DNA from: Mesohalobacter salilacus
GTDB lineage: Bacteria; Bacteroidota; Bacteroidia; Flavobacteriales; Flavobacteriaceae
Length of the DNA stretch: 64,000 bases
Assembly (NCBI GenBank): GCA_003931895.1
Contig: RRZV01000067.1
Span: 1 to 64,000, forward strand
Direction: 5' to 3'
Shown piece after piece: positions 27,660 to 36,997 of the stretch; position 1 is the stretch's first letter, and every line of letters starts with the position of its first letter. The translations under genes and the position numbers were made by a program. The notes beneath the pieces are model-generated. The model made no database searches and was not told where the DNA came from. It saw only the letters and a program-made list of their open reading frames with translations.

Positions 27660-28865
27660 CTACATCTTATAAATCCAATCGGCGGGGTTTTGGGTTTTAT
27701 CGTTTTTGTAGATGTAAAACCCTAAGGTTGTAGAACCGTCTGTTAAATCTTGACCTATGCTTCCTATAAATTGATTGCGCTTGACCTTATCACCTTTTCT
27801 GACATTGAGCTTGTCTATGTTTTTGTAAACACTAATATATTGACCGTGGCGAATCATTACTACTTTGAAAGCGTTTGGTATGACCATAATTCGACTGACT
27901 TCACCGTCATAAATAGCTCTTGCTTTCGCCCCTTGCTGAGTATCAATGCGTACGCCTTCACTTTTAGTCATCACTGTTTTGACTACAGCGTGACGTCTGG
28001 TGCCATAAGGGCGAGAAACAAATCCTGAGACTACTGGCCAAGGCAATTTCCCTTTATTATCTTCAAATTTGCCCCCTAAAAGTTTAGCTTCTGGAGTCAT
28101 TTTAAATCGACTGCTTGAACTACTTCCTAATTTCTTGTTTTCGGCGGCAATGGCTTCACGGATCAATTTTTGAATGAGTTTATCAATATCACTGATCTTT
28201 TCTTGTTTGCGTTCTAACTCTTTTTTGTATTGGCCTTCTTTTTCGCGAATTGAAGCAATAAGTTCCTTTTCAGCAGCTTTGTCTTTATTGAGTTTTTCAA
28301 TGGTTTGTCTATTTTGGGCTAAAAGCTGTTCTTTCGCTTTGCGTTGTTCAAATAGTTTTTCATTTAATTCTTGAAGTTCTTTAGTTTGAATTTCTATTTC
28401 TTTACCCTGTTGCTCACGATGTGCTGCAAATTGTTTCATGTATTGCAAACGTTTGTAGGCTTGCAAAAAATTATCTGAGGATAATAAAAACATAATCCGG
28501 TTTTGCTTAGACTTGCTTTTGTAGGCGTCAACCACCATTTGGGCATATTCGGTTTTGAGTTGCTTGAGTTGAGAGCGCAGTTTATCAATAGCTTGAGAGT
28601 TGGCATTGATTTCTCTGGATAACATATTGGCTTCACGATTGTTGATGCGCACAAGTCGTTCAGCAGCGGCAATGCGTTGGTTTAAGGTTTGTACTTTTTC
28701 AATAACCGATTGTCTGCGAGATTGACTTTCGTCTAAATTGTTGTTGATCTGCTTAATTTGCTGCTCGATTTGTTGGCGTTCTTTTTCTAGCTCTTTTCGA
28801 GTTTGACCAAAAGCGAGCTGTGCATAAAAAATGAAGATTATAAGTAAAAAAAGAAAACGCTTCAT
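27660..28865 (-). CDS. EnvC-like murein hydrolase activator with degenerate M23 domain
   Basis: A 401-residue secreted protein. A signal peptide (to ~AFG, residue 20) is followed by a long coiled coil (~21-245, rich in Q, E, K, R) and a C-terminal LytM/M23 domain (~275-400). The zinc-binding HxxxD and HxH motifs are not intact: the first reads GVRIDTQQG and the second LGFYIYK. Loss of catalysis plus a coiled coil is the EnvC design: such proteins activate amidases for cell separation. It is last in an operon after the DUF4292 lipoprotein (4-bp gap). Confidence 0.88.
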   Translation of the reverse strand: MKRFLFLLIIFIFYAQLAFGQTRKELEKERQQIEQQIKQINNNLDESQSRRQSVIEKVQTLNQRIAAAERLVRINNREANMLSREINANSQAIDKLRSQLKQLKTEYAQMVVDAYKSKSKQNRIMFLLSSDNFLQAYKRLQYMKQFAAHREQQGKEIEIQTKELQELNEKLFEQRKAKEQLLAQNRQTIEKLNKDKAAEKELIASIREKEGQYKKELERKQEKISDIDKLIQKLIREAIAAENKKLGSSSSSRFKMTPEAKLLGGKFEDNKGKLPWPVVSGFVSRPYGTRRHAVVKTVMTKSEGVRIDTQQGAKARAIYDGEVSRIMVIPNAFKVVMIRHGQYISVYKNIDKLNVRKGDKVKRNQFIGSIGQDLTDGSTTLGFYIYKNDKTQNPADWIYKM

Positions 28866-28869
28866 ACTT

Positions 28870-29643
28870 TTAGTTCAATTGAATTGGCGAATAGTTGTTT
28901 GGAAATTTAAAAGGAAACTTCAAATCTTCATTCAACTTTATGTTTTTATATGTTAAAGTAATTTGAATTTGTTCGTTATTATCTCCAGCTAAAATTACAA
29001 ATTCTTCTGGAAATGAAAACCCGTCAACGACTTGATAAGATTTATAAATAATTTTAATTTGCCTGTCGTCTAGACTTAGGGCTTGTTGTTTGATTTTAAA
29101 TGTTTTAGCGTCTAAAAGTAAAAATTGAGTCAAACCATTTTCATACGTCGTTACCATTTGGAAATACTCATCTGCAGTTTGAAAATCGGTATTAGAGACG
29201 TCAATATTTTTTAGAGCTTGCCCAGTAAACATATTTTCTATTTGATTATAATTCAATTCAAGACCTAAAAAAGAGCTCACCAACTCAAAATCTCCATCAA
29301 AATAGGAATTATCTAAACGTTCGTAAAACTTTATATTCTGGGGTGTTATCATCATTTTTGCAACTTGAATAAATCCTGCAAATTTTGCACTCATCCAAAG
29401 CGTTTTGTCTTTTTTAAACCTATAACTAATATTGATATTTTGTTGCTGACTACCGTCATTATAAAGTCCCTTTATTCGTCCCCGCATGGTTTTAAACTCA
29501 GGTGCAGACTTGTTGTAGTTTTTAACTATGGCTTTTAGTGTTTCTGTTTTGAGATCCTTTTTTTTTAAGGCTGACTGGCTACCACCGCAGGCTGACAGTA
29601 TTAAAACTGAAATCAAAACAACAAAAATTGGTTTAAGCCTCAT
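28870..29643 (-). CDS. DUF4292-family lipoprotein
   Basis: A 257-residue lipoprotein from the chosen start: the signal peptide ends in VLILSACGG with the lipidated Cys at ~19. The body (KTMRGRIKGLYNDGSQQQNINISYRFKKD and later KIIYKSYQVVDGFSFPEEF) fits DUF4292, a LolA/LolB-like beta fold common in Bacteroidetes. The frame is open to 29712, but the extra 23 residues overlap the TPR gene and would bury the signal peptide, so the ATG at 29643 is taken. Its place in an envelope operon suggests lipoprotein or envelope handling; function is not established. Confidence 0.85.
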   Translation of the reverse strand: MRLKPIFVVLISVLILSACGGSQSALKKKDLKTETLKAIVKNYNKSAPEFKTMRGRIKGLYNDGSQQQNINISYRFKKDKTLWMSAKFAGFIQVAKMMITPQNIKFYERLDNSYFDGDFELVSSFLGLELNYNQIENMFTGQALKNIDVSNTDFQTADEYFQMVTTYENGLTQFLLLDAKTFKIKQQALSLDDRQIKIIYKSYQVVDGFSFPEEFVILAGDNNEQIQITLTYKNIKLNEDLKFPFKFPNNYSPIQLN

Positions 29644-29647
29644 AGAT

Positions 29648-31018
29648 TTATTTAAGTTTATCCTTAAGTTGTTTAGCTTTTGCTTGATAAGTGTTTGATT
29701 TTTCTTCTTCATTTAAACCTTTGTATGCGCGTTGTAAACTTTCATAGAGTTGAAGCATCAAATTATTTTCTTCGAAAATGTAAGATTCTGCTTCAAGTAA
29801 AACCGATTCTGCCGCGTTATATTGTGTTTGTTCAACTAAAGCTTGACCTTTAATTAACATAAAAACGGCCTGTGTTGGAAAAATTTCAAGCGCTTGATCT
29901 ACGGTTTCAATCGCCGCTTCTGGCTTATTGAGTTGAAGTTCTAAAATACTGATATATCTTAAAATCTGAAAATCCTGAGGGTTTTGCGCTAGTGCTTTTT
30001 TGAAATTTTCTAGGGCTCGAGGTTTATCGTTTTCAAAATAAAACAAGCCCAAGTCTAAAAAGCTAGCCGAGTTTTCTGCAGTTTTAGAAGCTACATTTAA
30101 GACTTGCACAAACGCTTCTTGATATTCGGGGTGATTTTCCACATAAGATTTGACGTATTCAATAGCTTTTACTTTGTAATTCTCTTCTAAAAATCGATCA
30201 GACACAACAACTTCAAGAGCATCAAATGCTTGTTGAACTTCATCTAATTTAAGATGAATTTGAGTTTTTAAAACATAAGCTCTTGTAAAATGTGGGTGAT
30301 TATCAATTAAACTCTTTGAAGTTTCTAAGGCTTTTCGATATTGTTCGCTTTGTATCAAAAACCTTGTTAGTCTGATGGCATTTAAAGGGTTGTATGGCTC
30401 GAGTTCAACGCGTTTTTGATAGTACGATATGGCCTTTTTTGGCTTGTTGTAGGCTTCATAAATCACTTCTCTCAACTGGTCTTTATGCACGTCAAAACCC
30501 TGTTTTTGCTCTGCTTTAGTTAAAGCATCTATCGCTTTTGGGTATTGCTCTGTAATCAAATAAAGGTTGGCTAAAATTTCATAATATTCTGGTTTTTTTA
30601 AAGCTAGATCGCTTGCTAATTCAATGGCTTTTATATAGTTTTTTTGTTGTTCGTAAACTTTGAAAAGCGCTTCGCGAATATCAAAATCATTAGGTTTTAA
30701 TTGGTCAGCGATTTCCAGATGTTCTAAAGCTAAATTATTTTGTTCTAAATCGAAATAATTTAAACCCAGTTGAAAATAAATGACAGCTTTTTCAGAATGC
30801 TCTTTTTTAAGCGATTCTAAAATTTCACCCGCTTTTTCATAATTTTCTATACCACGTTCAGAAAGAGCTTTAAAAAATTTGACTTGAAAAATATTGTTGT
30901 TTTCAATATTTGAAATACTGTCTTGAGCCTCGAGGTCTTGTTCAATTTGAGCATTCAAAATTTGGGAGAAAATAAATCCCAAAACACAAAACAGATATGT
31001 CAAAGCTTTATAAGTCAT
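29648..31018 (-). CDS. Secreted TPR-repeat protein
   Basis: A 456-residue exported protein. The signal peptide is the first ~23 residues (to ILNAQ). About ten TPR-like helix pairs follow with regular ~34-residue spacing, e.g. AVIYFQLGLNYFDLEQNNLALEHL cut at its usual A/Y/G positions and ALAQNPQDFQILRYISILEL. TPR proteins are protein-interaction scaffolds; the partner is unknown. It sits between a nucleotidyltransferase gene (end to end, no gap) and the DUF4292 gene. Confidence 0.85.
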   Translation of the reverse strand: MTYKALTYLFCVLGFIFSQILNAQIEQDLEAQDSISNIENNNIFQVKFFKALSERGIENYEKAGEILESLKKEHSEKAVIYFQLGLNYFDLEQNNLALEHLEIADQLKPNDFDIREALFKVYEQQKNYIKAIELASDLALKKPEYYEILANLYLITEQYPKAIDALTKAEQKQGFDVHKDQLREVIYEAYNKPKKAISYYQKRVELEPYNPLNAIRLTRFLIQSEQYRKALETSKSLIDNHPHFTRAYVLKTQIHLKLDEVQQAFDALEVVVSDRFLEENYKVKAIEYVKSYVENHPEYQEAFVQVLNVASKTAENSASFLDLGLFYFENDKPRALENFKKALAQNPQDFQILRYISILELQLNKPEAAIETVDQALEIFPTQAVFMLIKGQALVEQTQYNAAESVLLEAESYIFEENNLMLQLYESLQRAYKGLNEEEKSNTYQAKAKQLKDKLK

Positions 31019-32029
31019 CTAATCTAAAACCGAATAATCGCCAATACTGATGCTGGTAAAATTGCCGTCAAATTTGGCAAAATTGCCTATCATAGCATTA
31101 TCGAGATGAGCATTTTTAATTTCGGCTTGCTCTTGAATCAAACTGTTTTTTATCGTGCTGTCTTTTACCACCGTACCTTTTCCTAAAGATACGTGAGGCC
31201 CAATTTTAGCATTAATTAATTTCACATCATCCGCAATAAAACAAGGTTCTGTAATTTCAGAGTTGTGAATTTCAACATGATCTGAAATTAGTTTTTCATC
31301 ACTGTTTTTTAAATGTTCTAAGGTGCGCTTGTTGGTTTCAACGGTTACGGTTTTATTACCGCAATCCATCCATTCATCAACTTTTCCAGGTTTAAAGACA
31401 ATGCCGTTGGCTTTCATTTTTTCAATACCATCATTGATTTGATATTCGCCTCCACGAATCAAGTTTTCATCTAAAACAGCTTGTAATTGTTCTTTTAAAA
31501 TACTGACGTCCTTAAAGTAATAAATGCCAATGACGGCCAAATCAGATTCAGGATGTTCAGGTTTTTCTACCAAGTCAGTGATGTGACCTTTGTCGTTGAG
31601 ATTGACCACGCCAAAAGCTTTAGGATTGTCAACTTGTTTGACCCAAATCATGGCTTCAGTATTGTCTTCAATAGTAAAATCTGCTTTAAACAAAGTGTCT
31701 GCGTAGGCCACCACAGCAGGTCCACTTAGAGAAGGTTCAGCGCTCATAATAGCGTGACCAGTACCAAGGGGTTGATCTTGAATATAAATGCTGGCTTTGG
31801 CATTTAATCCTGTGGCGATATTTTCAAGTTGCTCTTCAACAGCTTCGCCAAAATCTTTACCAATGACAAATGCAATTTCTTCGATAGGTTCTTCTACAAC
31901 TTTAGCAATATCTTCAACCAAGCGTTGTACAATGGGTTTTCCAGCGATAGGAATAAGCGGCTTTGGAACAGTTAAAGTATGCGGTCTAAGTCGAGACCCT
32001 CGACCTGCCATGGGAACGATTATTTTCAT
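31019..32029 (-). CDS. Sugar-phosphate nucleotidyltransferase with left-handed beta-helix tail
   Basis: A 336-residue enzyme. Residues 1-~235 form a Rossmann-like nucleotidyltransferase with the signature GRGSRLRPHTLTVPKPL and the DTLF acidic metal site. Residues ~250-336 are hexapeptide-like (VSLGKGTVVKDSTI, NALIGNF-type repeats), as in GlmU or glucose-1-phosphate thymidylyltransferase-like enzymes. It makes an NDP-sugar for envelope polymers; which sugar is unclear. It is the first gene of the four-gene envelope operon, with a TACTTTTG box 25 bp upstream. Confidence 0.88.
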   Translation of the reverse strand: MKIIVPMAGRGSRLRPHTLTVPKPLIPIAGKPIVQRLVEDIAKVVEEPIEEIAFVIGKDFGEAVEEQLENIATGLNAKASIYIQDQPLGTGHAIMSAEPSLSGPAVVAYADTLFKADFTIEDNTEAMIWVKQVDNPKAFGVVNLNDKGHITDLVEKPEHPESDLAVIGIYYFKDVSILKEQLQAVLDENLIRGGEYQINDGIEKMKANGIVFKPGKVDEWMDCGNKTVTVETNKRTLEHLKNSDEKLISDHVEIHNSEITEPCFIADDVKLINAKIGPHVSLGKGTVVKDSTIKNSLIQEQAEIKNAHLDNAMIGNFAKFDGNFTSISIGDYSVLD

Positions 32030-32054
32030 AATATAATGTCTTTCTAAAGTTTTT

Positions 32055-32062
32055 CAAAAGTA
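32055..32062 (-). promoter_or_regulatory. Candidate -7 box TACTTTTG for the nucleotidyltransferase operon
   Basis: It matches TAnnTTTG on the minus strand, 25 bp upstream of the start at 32029. It would drive nucleotidyltransferase-TPR-DUF4292-EnvC. Confidence 0.5.
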
Positions 32063-32145
32063 AGGATTTATGTTTTGAAAGCTGTTCATCCTTATAAAAT
32101 TGAGACAAAAAATATTTGATAGCATAATATTTCTTAATTTTAACA

Positions 32146-33399
32146 ATGCGAATTTTTATAACTTCAGTAGGAACGCGGGGCGATGTCGAGCCTTTTCTTG
32201 CTATTGGCGAAATACTTCAGCGGCGTGGTCATCAAATCACTTATGCCTTTCCTCAACAATTTTCTCAATTGGTTCCAAAAACTGCTGATTTTTTTGCTTT
32301 ATCACCAAGAATTATTGAATTAATTCAAAGTAAACAAGGTCAAATTATGATGGGAAAAGCAAATATTTTCAAAAAGCTTCGAGCGTTAAAATATCTATAC
32401 AAGCAAGGAAAGGTTATTAATAACGCTATTGCAAAACAGCATTTTGAAGCACTTCAAGCCACACAACCTGAACTGATTATTCACAATCCTAAATGTAGCT
32501 ATCCTTTCATTTGGGGATTGAATAAAAATATAAGTACAATATTAATAAGTCCGGTGCCCTACATAATTCACAAAGTTGATCATCATCCGCACTTAGGTTT
32601 TCAAAAAAACTTAGGTAAAAGTCTAAACCACCTGACTTATAAATTATCTAATTATGGTTTAGTCAAGACTATTTATGATATTCAAAAGAAGATAACAGAC
32701 AAAACAACATTATTTTCTAAAAAAGAAATACTTAAAGAATTAATGAATAAAAAAATCATTTACAGTATTTCGCCAAGCTTATTTAAAGCTCCGAAATATT
32801 GGCCAAAAAATACAAAAGTCTTAGGCTACTACCATAGAGATATTTCACAAAAGTGGTTACCAACTGATAAGGTTAAATTATTCCTTAAAACTTACAATAA
32901 GCCTGTGTTTTTGAGCTTTGGTAGTATGCAAAGCAATCAAGCTCAAAAAACTTCAAAACTTCTTTATGCCGTATTTGATAAGCTTAAAATTCCGGTCATT
33001 GTCAATACTGCTGAAAAAGGTTTAATAGCACTTGAAACTTATAGCAATAAAAATCGTTTTTTATTTGTCAATGAAATTCCATATAATTGGATCATGTCAA
33101 AAGTTTATGCTGTAGTCCACCACGGCGGCTCTGGCACTACTCATACAGGGATTAAGCACGCTTGCCCAACCTTAATAATTCCACACATCATAGATCAATA
33201 TATTTGGAACAATTTAATTTATGAGCTTGGCATAGGCCCAAAAGGAAATTCAATTAACCGCTTAACTTCAAATAAATTTGAAAAAGCTTTAAATGATTTA
33301 TATGAAAACAAAAAATATAAGACAAACGCAAATGTCTTGTCAACTCAAATAAATAAAGAAAATATTAAAGAAAAAATATTGAACTTTATTAAAGCTTAA
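32146..33399 (+). CDS. UGT-like (GT1/MGT) glycosyltransferase
   Basis: A 417-residue GT-B enzyme of the UDP-glycosyltransferase/MGT superfamily. The N-terminal TSVGTRGDVEPFLAIGEIL is the family acceptor-domain start, and the C-terminal VHHGGSGTTHTGIKHACPTL is the donor-site signature of this family; VFLSFGSM starts the C-terminal Rossmann domain. Relatives glycosylate lipids, sterols or natural products. The acceptor is unknown. It is a single gene with its own strand orientation between two operons, and no clear promoter box. Confidence 0.88.
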   Translation: MRIFITSVGTRGDVEPFLAIGEILQRRGHQITYAFPQQFSQLVPKTADFFALSPRIIELIQSKQGQIMMGKANIFKKLRALKYLYKQGKVINNAIAKQHFEALQATQPELIIHNPKCSYPFIWGLNKNISTILISPVPYIIHKVDHHPHLGFQKNLGKSLNHLTYKLSNYGLVKTIYDIQKKITDKTTLFSKKEILKELMNKKIIYSISPSLFKAPKYWPKNTKVLGYYHRDISQKWLPTDKVKLFLKTYNKPVFLSFGSMQSNQAQKTSKLLYAVFDKLKIPVIVNTAEKGLIALETYSNKNRFLFVNEIPYNWIMSKVYAVVHHGGSGTTHTGIKHACPTLIIPHIIDQYIWNNLIYELGIGPKGNSINRLTSNKFEKALNDLYENKKYKTNANVLSTQINKENIKEKILNFIKA

Positions 33400-33476
33400 T
33401 TGCTCTTTAACAAACTATTATATGAAATCTATAAGCTTAAACTTTTAATTTGGCTTAATTTGTGCTTCTTATTTTA

Positions 33477-33484
33477 TAATTTTG
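33477..33484 (+). promoter_or_regulatory. Candidate -7 box TAATTTTG for prc
   Basis: It matches TAnnTTTG and ends 21 bp before the ATG at 33506. It overlaps the upstream in-frame TTG at 33482, which argues against that TTG as start. Confidence 0.5.
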
Positions 33485-33505
33485 AAACTTGTAAACAATA
33501 TTCTA

Positions 33506-35647
33506 ATGAAAAATAAATTTGCACTATTGTGTATAGCCGTCCTTTTAGCGGTAAGCTCGTGTAGTTTCACCACTAAAAAGTTTGATACTGAAGGCTCAGA
33601 TAAAGATAAAATTTTAATAGAACTCATTACTTATGTTATAGACCAAGGACACTATGACAAGCGTAAAATAGACAATGACTTTTCAAAACAGGTTTATGAT
33701 GAATTTATCGAAAGCCTCGACCCGATGAAACGTCATTTTATGCAAAAAGATCTTAAAGATTTTGACCAATACAAAACTGAAATTGACGATCAAATTAAAG
33801 AAAAAGACATCAGTTTTTTTAATTTAGTTTACAACCGTTACCAACAACGTCTTGAAGAAACTAAAGTCTTTTATAATTCTATTTTAGAAGAAGATTTCGA
33901 TTTAAATTCTAATCAAACCATCAATACAGATTATGAAAATTTAGAGTTTGTCAAAAATTCAAAAGATTTAAAAAAACGCTGGAAAAAACAATTGAAATTT
34001 TCAATTATATCTAATTATTATGCTGCTTTCGATACCCAAAATGCTTTAGCTGAAGAAAGTGATACCGTAGAAATTAAATCAAGCGAAGAGCTTAAAAAAG
34101 AAGCTATCGACCAAACACGTGAATCCATTGAACGCTATTTTTCAAACTCTGAAGATTTAAGACGTGAAGATTGGTTCAATTTATACGTCAACACTGTTGT
34201 TTCTCAATTTGACCCACATACGGCTTACTTAGCGCCGAGAGATAAAGATCGTTTTGATATTTCAATGTCTGGAAAACTTGAAGGTATTGGTGCACGACTT
34301 CAAAAACTAAGAGACAACGTCAAAATTGTCGAGATTATTTCTGGTGGTCCAGCGTGGAGAGGAAAGGAATTAGAAGTAGGCGATTTAATCATGAAAGTCA
34401 AGCAAGAGGATGAAGAACAAGCTGTAAACATCACAGGAATGCGCTTAGATGATGCCGTTGAGCTAATTAAAGGCCCAAAAGGCACCAAAGTGACATTAAC
34501 CGTAAAGCGAGTCGATGGTACATTTGAAGATATTACGCTTGTGAGAGACGTGGTTGAAATTGAAGAAACTTACGCTAAGTCTACCATAATCGAAAAAGAC
34601 GAGTCCAAATTTGGGTTTATCAATTTGCCTAAATTTTATTTTAATATGAACAATTACAATGAGCGCAATGCGGCTTCAGATGTTGAAAAAGAAATTAAAA
34701 AACTTAAGGCTTCTGGTGTGCAAGGTATTGCGATAGATTTGAGAAATAATGGTGGCGGCTCATTATCAACGGTTGTAGAAATGGCAGGTTTGTTTATTGA
34801 TAAAGGACCCGTTGTTCAAGTTAAAGATAAAGATGGGAATGTTGAGGTTTTAAAAGACAAGAAAAAAGGTACGATTTGGGATGGTCCATTGGTGATTTTA
34901 GTCAATGAACTTTCAGCTTCAGCTTCAGAAATTTTAGCAGCAGCCATGCAAGACTACAAACGTGCCATCATTTTAGGCAGTCGACAAACCTACGGAAAAG
35001 GCACTGTGCAAAACGTTGCTAATCTTAACCGTTGGATGCGAAGTAATTCTTTAGGTGATATGGGTGCATTAAAACTGACTACGCAAAAATTTTACCGTGT
35101 AAGCGGTGGTTCAACACAACTGAAAGGCGTTGAAAGCGATGTTACGGTTCCAGACCGCTATTCATTTATTGATATTGGAGAAAGAGATTACAAGAACCCA
35201 CTGCCCTACGATAAAATCAGAGAAGCAGATTATGAAGTTTGGACAGGTTATGAAGATTTAGAAAATATCGTCAAAGCCAGCCAAAATCGTATGGACAGCC
35301 ACGAGCAAATTAGCTTGATAGAAGAACAAGCTAAATGGATTAAAACCCAACGAGACAAAAATGACTTCCCACTTAACTTTCAAGCCTATAAACAGTTAAT
35401 GGAAGAAAATGATGCACAAGCCAAAAAATTTGACTCGCTTAACGATTATAAAAACAGCTTAACTTTTAAATCTCTACCGTCTGAAATTAAGGCATTTGAA
35501 ACCGATGAGGCTTTAAAAGACAAGCGCGAGAATTGGCACAATAATTTACAAAAAGATATATACGTTGAAGAAGCTGTGTCTGTTTTGCAAGATTTAAGAC
35601 AACACACTAAAAACTTTAAGTTGGCTGAGGCTTCAACACAAAACTAA
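33506..35647 (+). CDS. prc: Tail-specific protease Prc, S41 family
   Basis: A 713-residue periplasmic protease. The signal peptide with lipobox LAVSSC predicts a lipoprotein. An N-terminal helical domain (~35-240), PDZ domain (~245-350), catalytic core with DLRNNGGGS and SASASEIL, the lysine in RQTYGKGTVQ, and a C-terminal helical domain follow the E. coli Prc order. It degrades proteins with nonpolar C-termini. The frame is open from a TTG at 33482, but the promoter box and signal peptide favour the ATG at 33506. The permease gene follows after 4 bp. Confidence 0.93.
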   Translation: MKNKFALLCIAVLLAVSSCSFTTKKFDTEGSDKDKILIELITYVIDQGHYDKRKIDNDFSKQVYDEFIESLDPMKRHFMQKDLKDFDQYKTEIDDQIKEKDISFFNLVYNRYQQRLEETKVFYNSILEEDFDLNSNQTINTDYENLEFVKNSKDLKKRWKKQLKFSIISNYYAAFDTQNALAEESDTVEIKSSEELKKEAIDQTRESIERYFSNSEDLRREDWFNLYVNTVVSQFDPHTAYLAPRDKDRFDISMSGKLEGIGARLQKLRDNVKIVEIISGGPAWRGKELEVGDLIMKVKQEDEEQAVNITGMRLDDAVELIKGPKGTKVTLTVKRVDGTFEDITLVRDVVEIEETYAKSTIIEKDESKFGFINLPKFYFNMNNYNERNAASDVEKEIKKLKASGVQGIAIDLRNNGGGSLSTVVEMAGLFIDKGPVVQVKDKDGNVEVLKDKKKGTIWDGPLVILVNELSASASEILAAAMQDYKRAIILGSRQTYGKGTVQNVANLNRWMRSNSLGDMGALKLTTQKFYRVSGGSTQLKGVESDVTVPDRYSFIDIGERDYKNPLPYDKIREADYEVWTGYEDLENIVKASQNRMDSHEQISLIEEQAKWIKTQRDKNDFPLNFQAYKQLMEENDAQAKKFDSLNDYKNSLTFKSLPSEIKAFETDEALKDKRENWHNNLQKDIYVEEAVSVLQDLRQHTKNFKLAEASTQN

Positions 35648-35651
35648 TGTA

Positions 35652-36743
35652 ATGAAAAGTCCAAAAGGACAATCACTTTTAAGCTTAGCGCTCCAAAAAT
35701 TCAAAACACGTTTTTGGGGCGTTTTTAGTTTGAGCTATATTGTTTTTTGTGCTTTAGTGGCTCTATTAGCTTATATTATTGCGCCAGATTCTTCAGTTAA
35801 TGCCAATCAAATGCAATTGGCAATCCATTCCAAGTCGCCAGGTTTTGAAACTTTAGTCATTGAAATTCCTGACAAAAAAGAAACTGAAAATTCTTGGACA
35901 TCCTGGTTAACTGGTCAAAATTCAGTCAATGTTATTATTCCTATTCAAGATTATCAAATAAAAAATAATGTAGTTGAAATCACACCTTTTGACACAACAG
36001 CATCTAAAGAGAGTATTGCTTTAGATCATTTTGAAAACGTCAGAGAAATTGAAGATAATTTTATTTACACCAAAACTTATTGGCTTGGCACAGACCGTTA
36101 TGGTCGAGATATGCTCAGTCGGTTACTCATAGGAACACGTGTTTCCTTGTCTATTGGTTTTGTGGCGGTATTTATTTCGCTCGTAATTGGTATTTTTATT
36201 GGTGCACTTGGCGGTTATTTTGGAGGAGCAATTGACCAATTTGTGATGTGGCTCATTAATGTCACATGGTCTATTCCGACACTACTTCTGGTCATTGCAT
36301 TAACACTTGCCTTAGGCAAAGGCTTTTGGCAAGTCTTTATCGCAGTGGGTTTAACGATGTGGGTTGAAGTTGCACGAGTTGTTCGCGGACAAGTCAAAAG
36401 CGTAAAACAAATGCCTTATATTACCGCAGCACATGCTTTAGGCTTTTCTCATTGGCGTATAGTCACCAAGCATATCTTACCCAATATCATGGCACCAGTG
36501 ATCGTAATTTCTGCAGCCAATTTTGCGGCAGCTATTCTCATCGAAAGCGGATTAAGTTTTCTCGGTATTGGTGCACAACCGCCTATTCCAACTTGGGGCA
36601 ACATGATAAAAGAACATTACAACTACATCGTGCTGGGTCAAGCGCATTTGGCTATTATACCAGGCTTAGCTATTATGAGTTTGGTGATGGCTTTTATGAT
36701 GATTGGCAATACTCTTAGAGATGCATTTGATGTGAAAGGATAA
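35652..36743 (+). CDS. ABC transporter permease, DppC/OppC family
   Basis: A 363-residue inner-membrane permease of dipeptide/oligopeptide importers. After the first helix (~20-42) comes a long extracytoplasmic insert (~43-150), then five helices with the EAA loop around AAHALGFSHWRIVTKHILPN. The TDRYGRDMLSRLLIGTRVSL block is typical of DppC/OppC. The partner permease, ATPases and binding protein are not in the window. It is coupled to prc (4-bp gap). Substrate is unknown; peptide is the family default. Confidence 0.92.
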   Translation: MKSPKGQSLLSLALQKFKTRFWGVFSLSYIVFCALVALLAYIIAPDSSVNANQMQLAIHSKSPGFETLVIEIPDKKETENSWTSWLTGQNSVNVIIPIQDYQIKNNVVEITPFDTTASKESIALDHFENVREIEDNFIYTKTYWLGTDRYGRDMLSRLLIGTRVSLSIGFVAVFISLVIGIFIGALGGYFGGAIDQFVMWLINVTWSIPTLLLVIALTLALGKGFWQVFIAVGLTMWVEVARVVRGQVKSVKQMPYITAAHALGFSHWRIVTKHILPNIMAPVIVISAANFAAAILIESGLSFLGIGAQPPIPTWGNMIKEHYNYIVLGQAHLAIIPGLAIMSLVMAFMMIGNTLRDAFDVKG

Positions 36744-36965
36744 TCATAAAGATAATTTTAAATACCAAAAGACTTCGTAATTAGACAACTTTACTGTGCA
36801 ATATTTAAACATTTCTATAGTAATAACATTGAGTTGTTATTCCGATGACATAAGATATCTCTAATTACAGCTTTAAATTGTGACAAAGCTTTGCCAATTT
36901 GACATACAATTAACTCTAAATCCTAAATTTTAACCTTACACCTAATCTTAGCATGTTTTTTGTTT
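36744..36965. other. Non-coding gap before secA
   Basis: An AT-rich intergenic stretch without an ORF. It contains one 7-bp inverted repeat (AATAACA/TGTTATT near 36830) not followed by a T-run, and a 6-bp one (AGCTTT/AAAGCT near 36880). These could end the dppC-like transcript weakly; no riboswitch class was recognised. Confidence 0.4.
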
Positions 36966-36973
36966 TAACTTTG
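36966..36973 (+). promoter_or_regulatory. Candidate -7 box TAACTTTG for secA
   Basis: It matches TAnnTTTG, 24 bp upstream of the secA ATG at 36998. No -33 TTG at the expected distance. Confidence 0.5.
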
Positions 36974-36997
36974 AAACTGCAAAATTTATAATCCATT

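Noticed and set aside
27660-28865. Active M23 endopeptidase call for the coiled-coil protein
   Set aside because: The zinc-binding HxxxD and HxH motifs are replaced, so an EnvC-like activator without hydrolase activity fits better.
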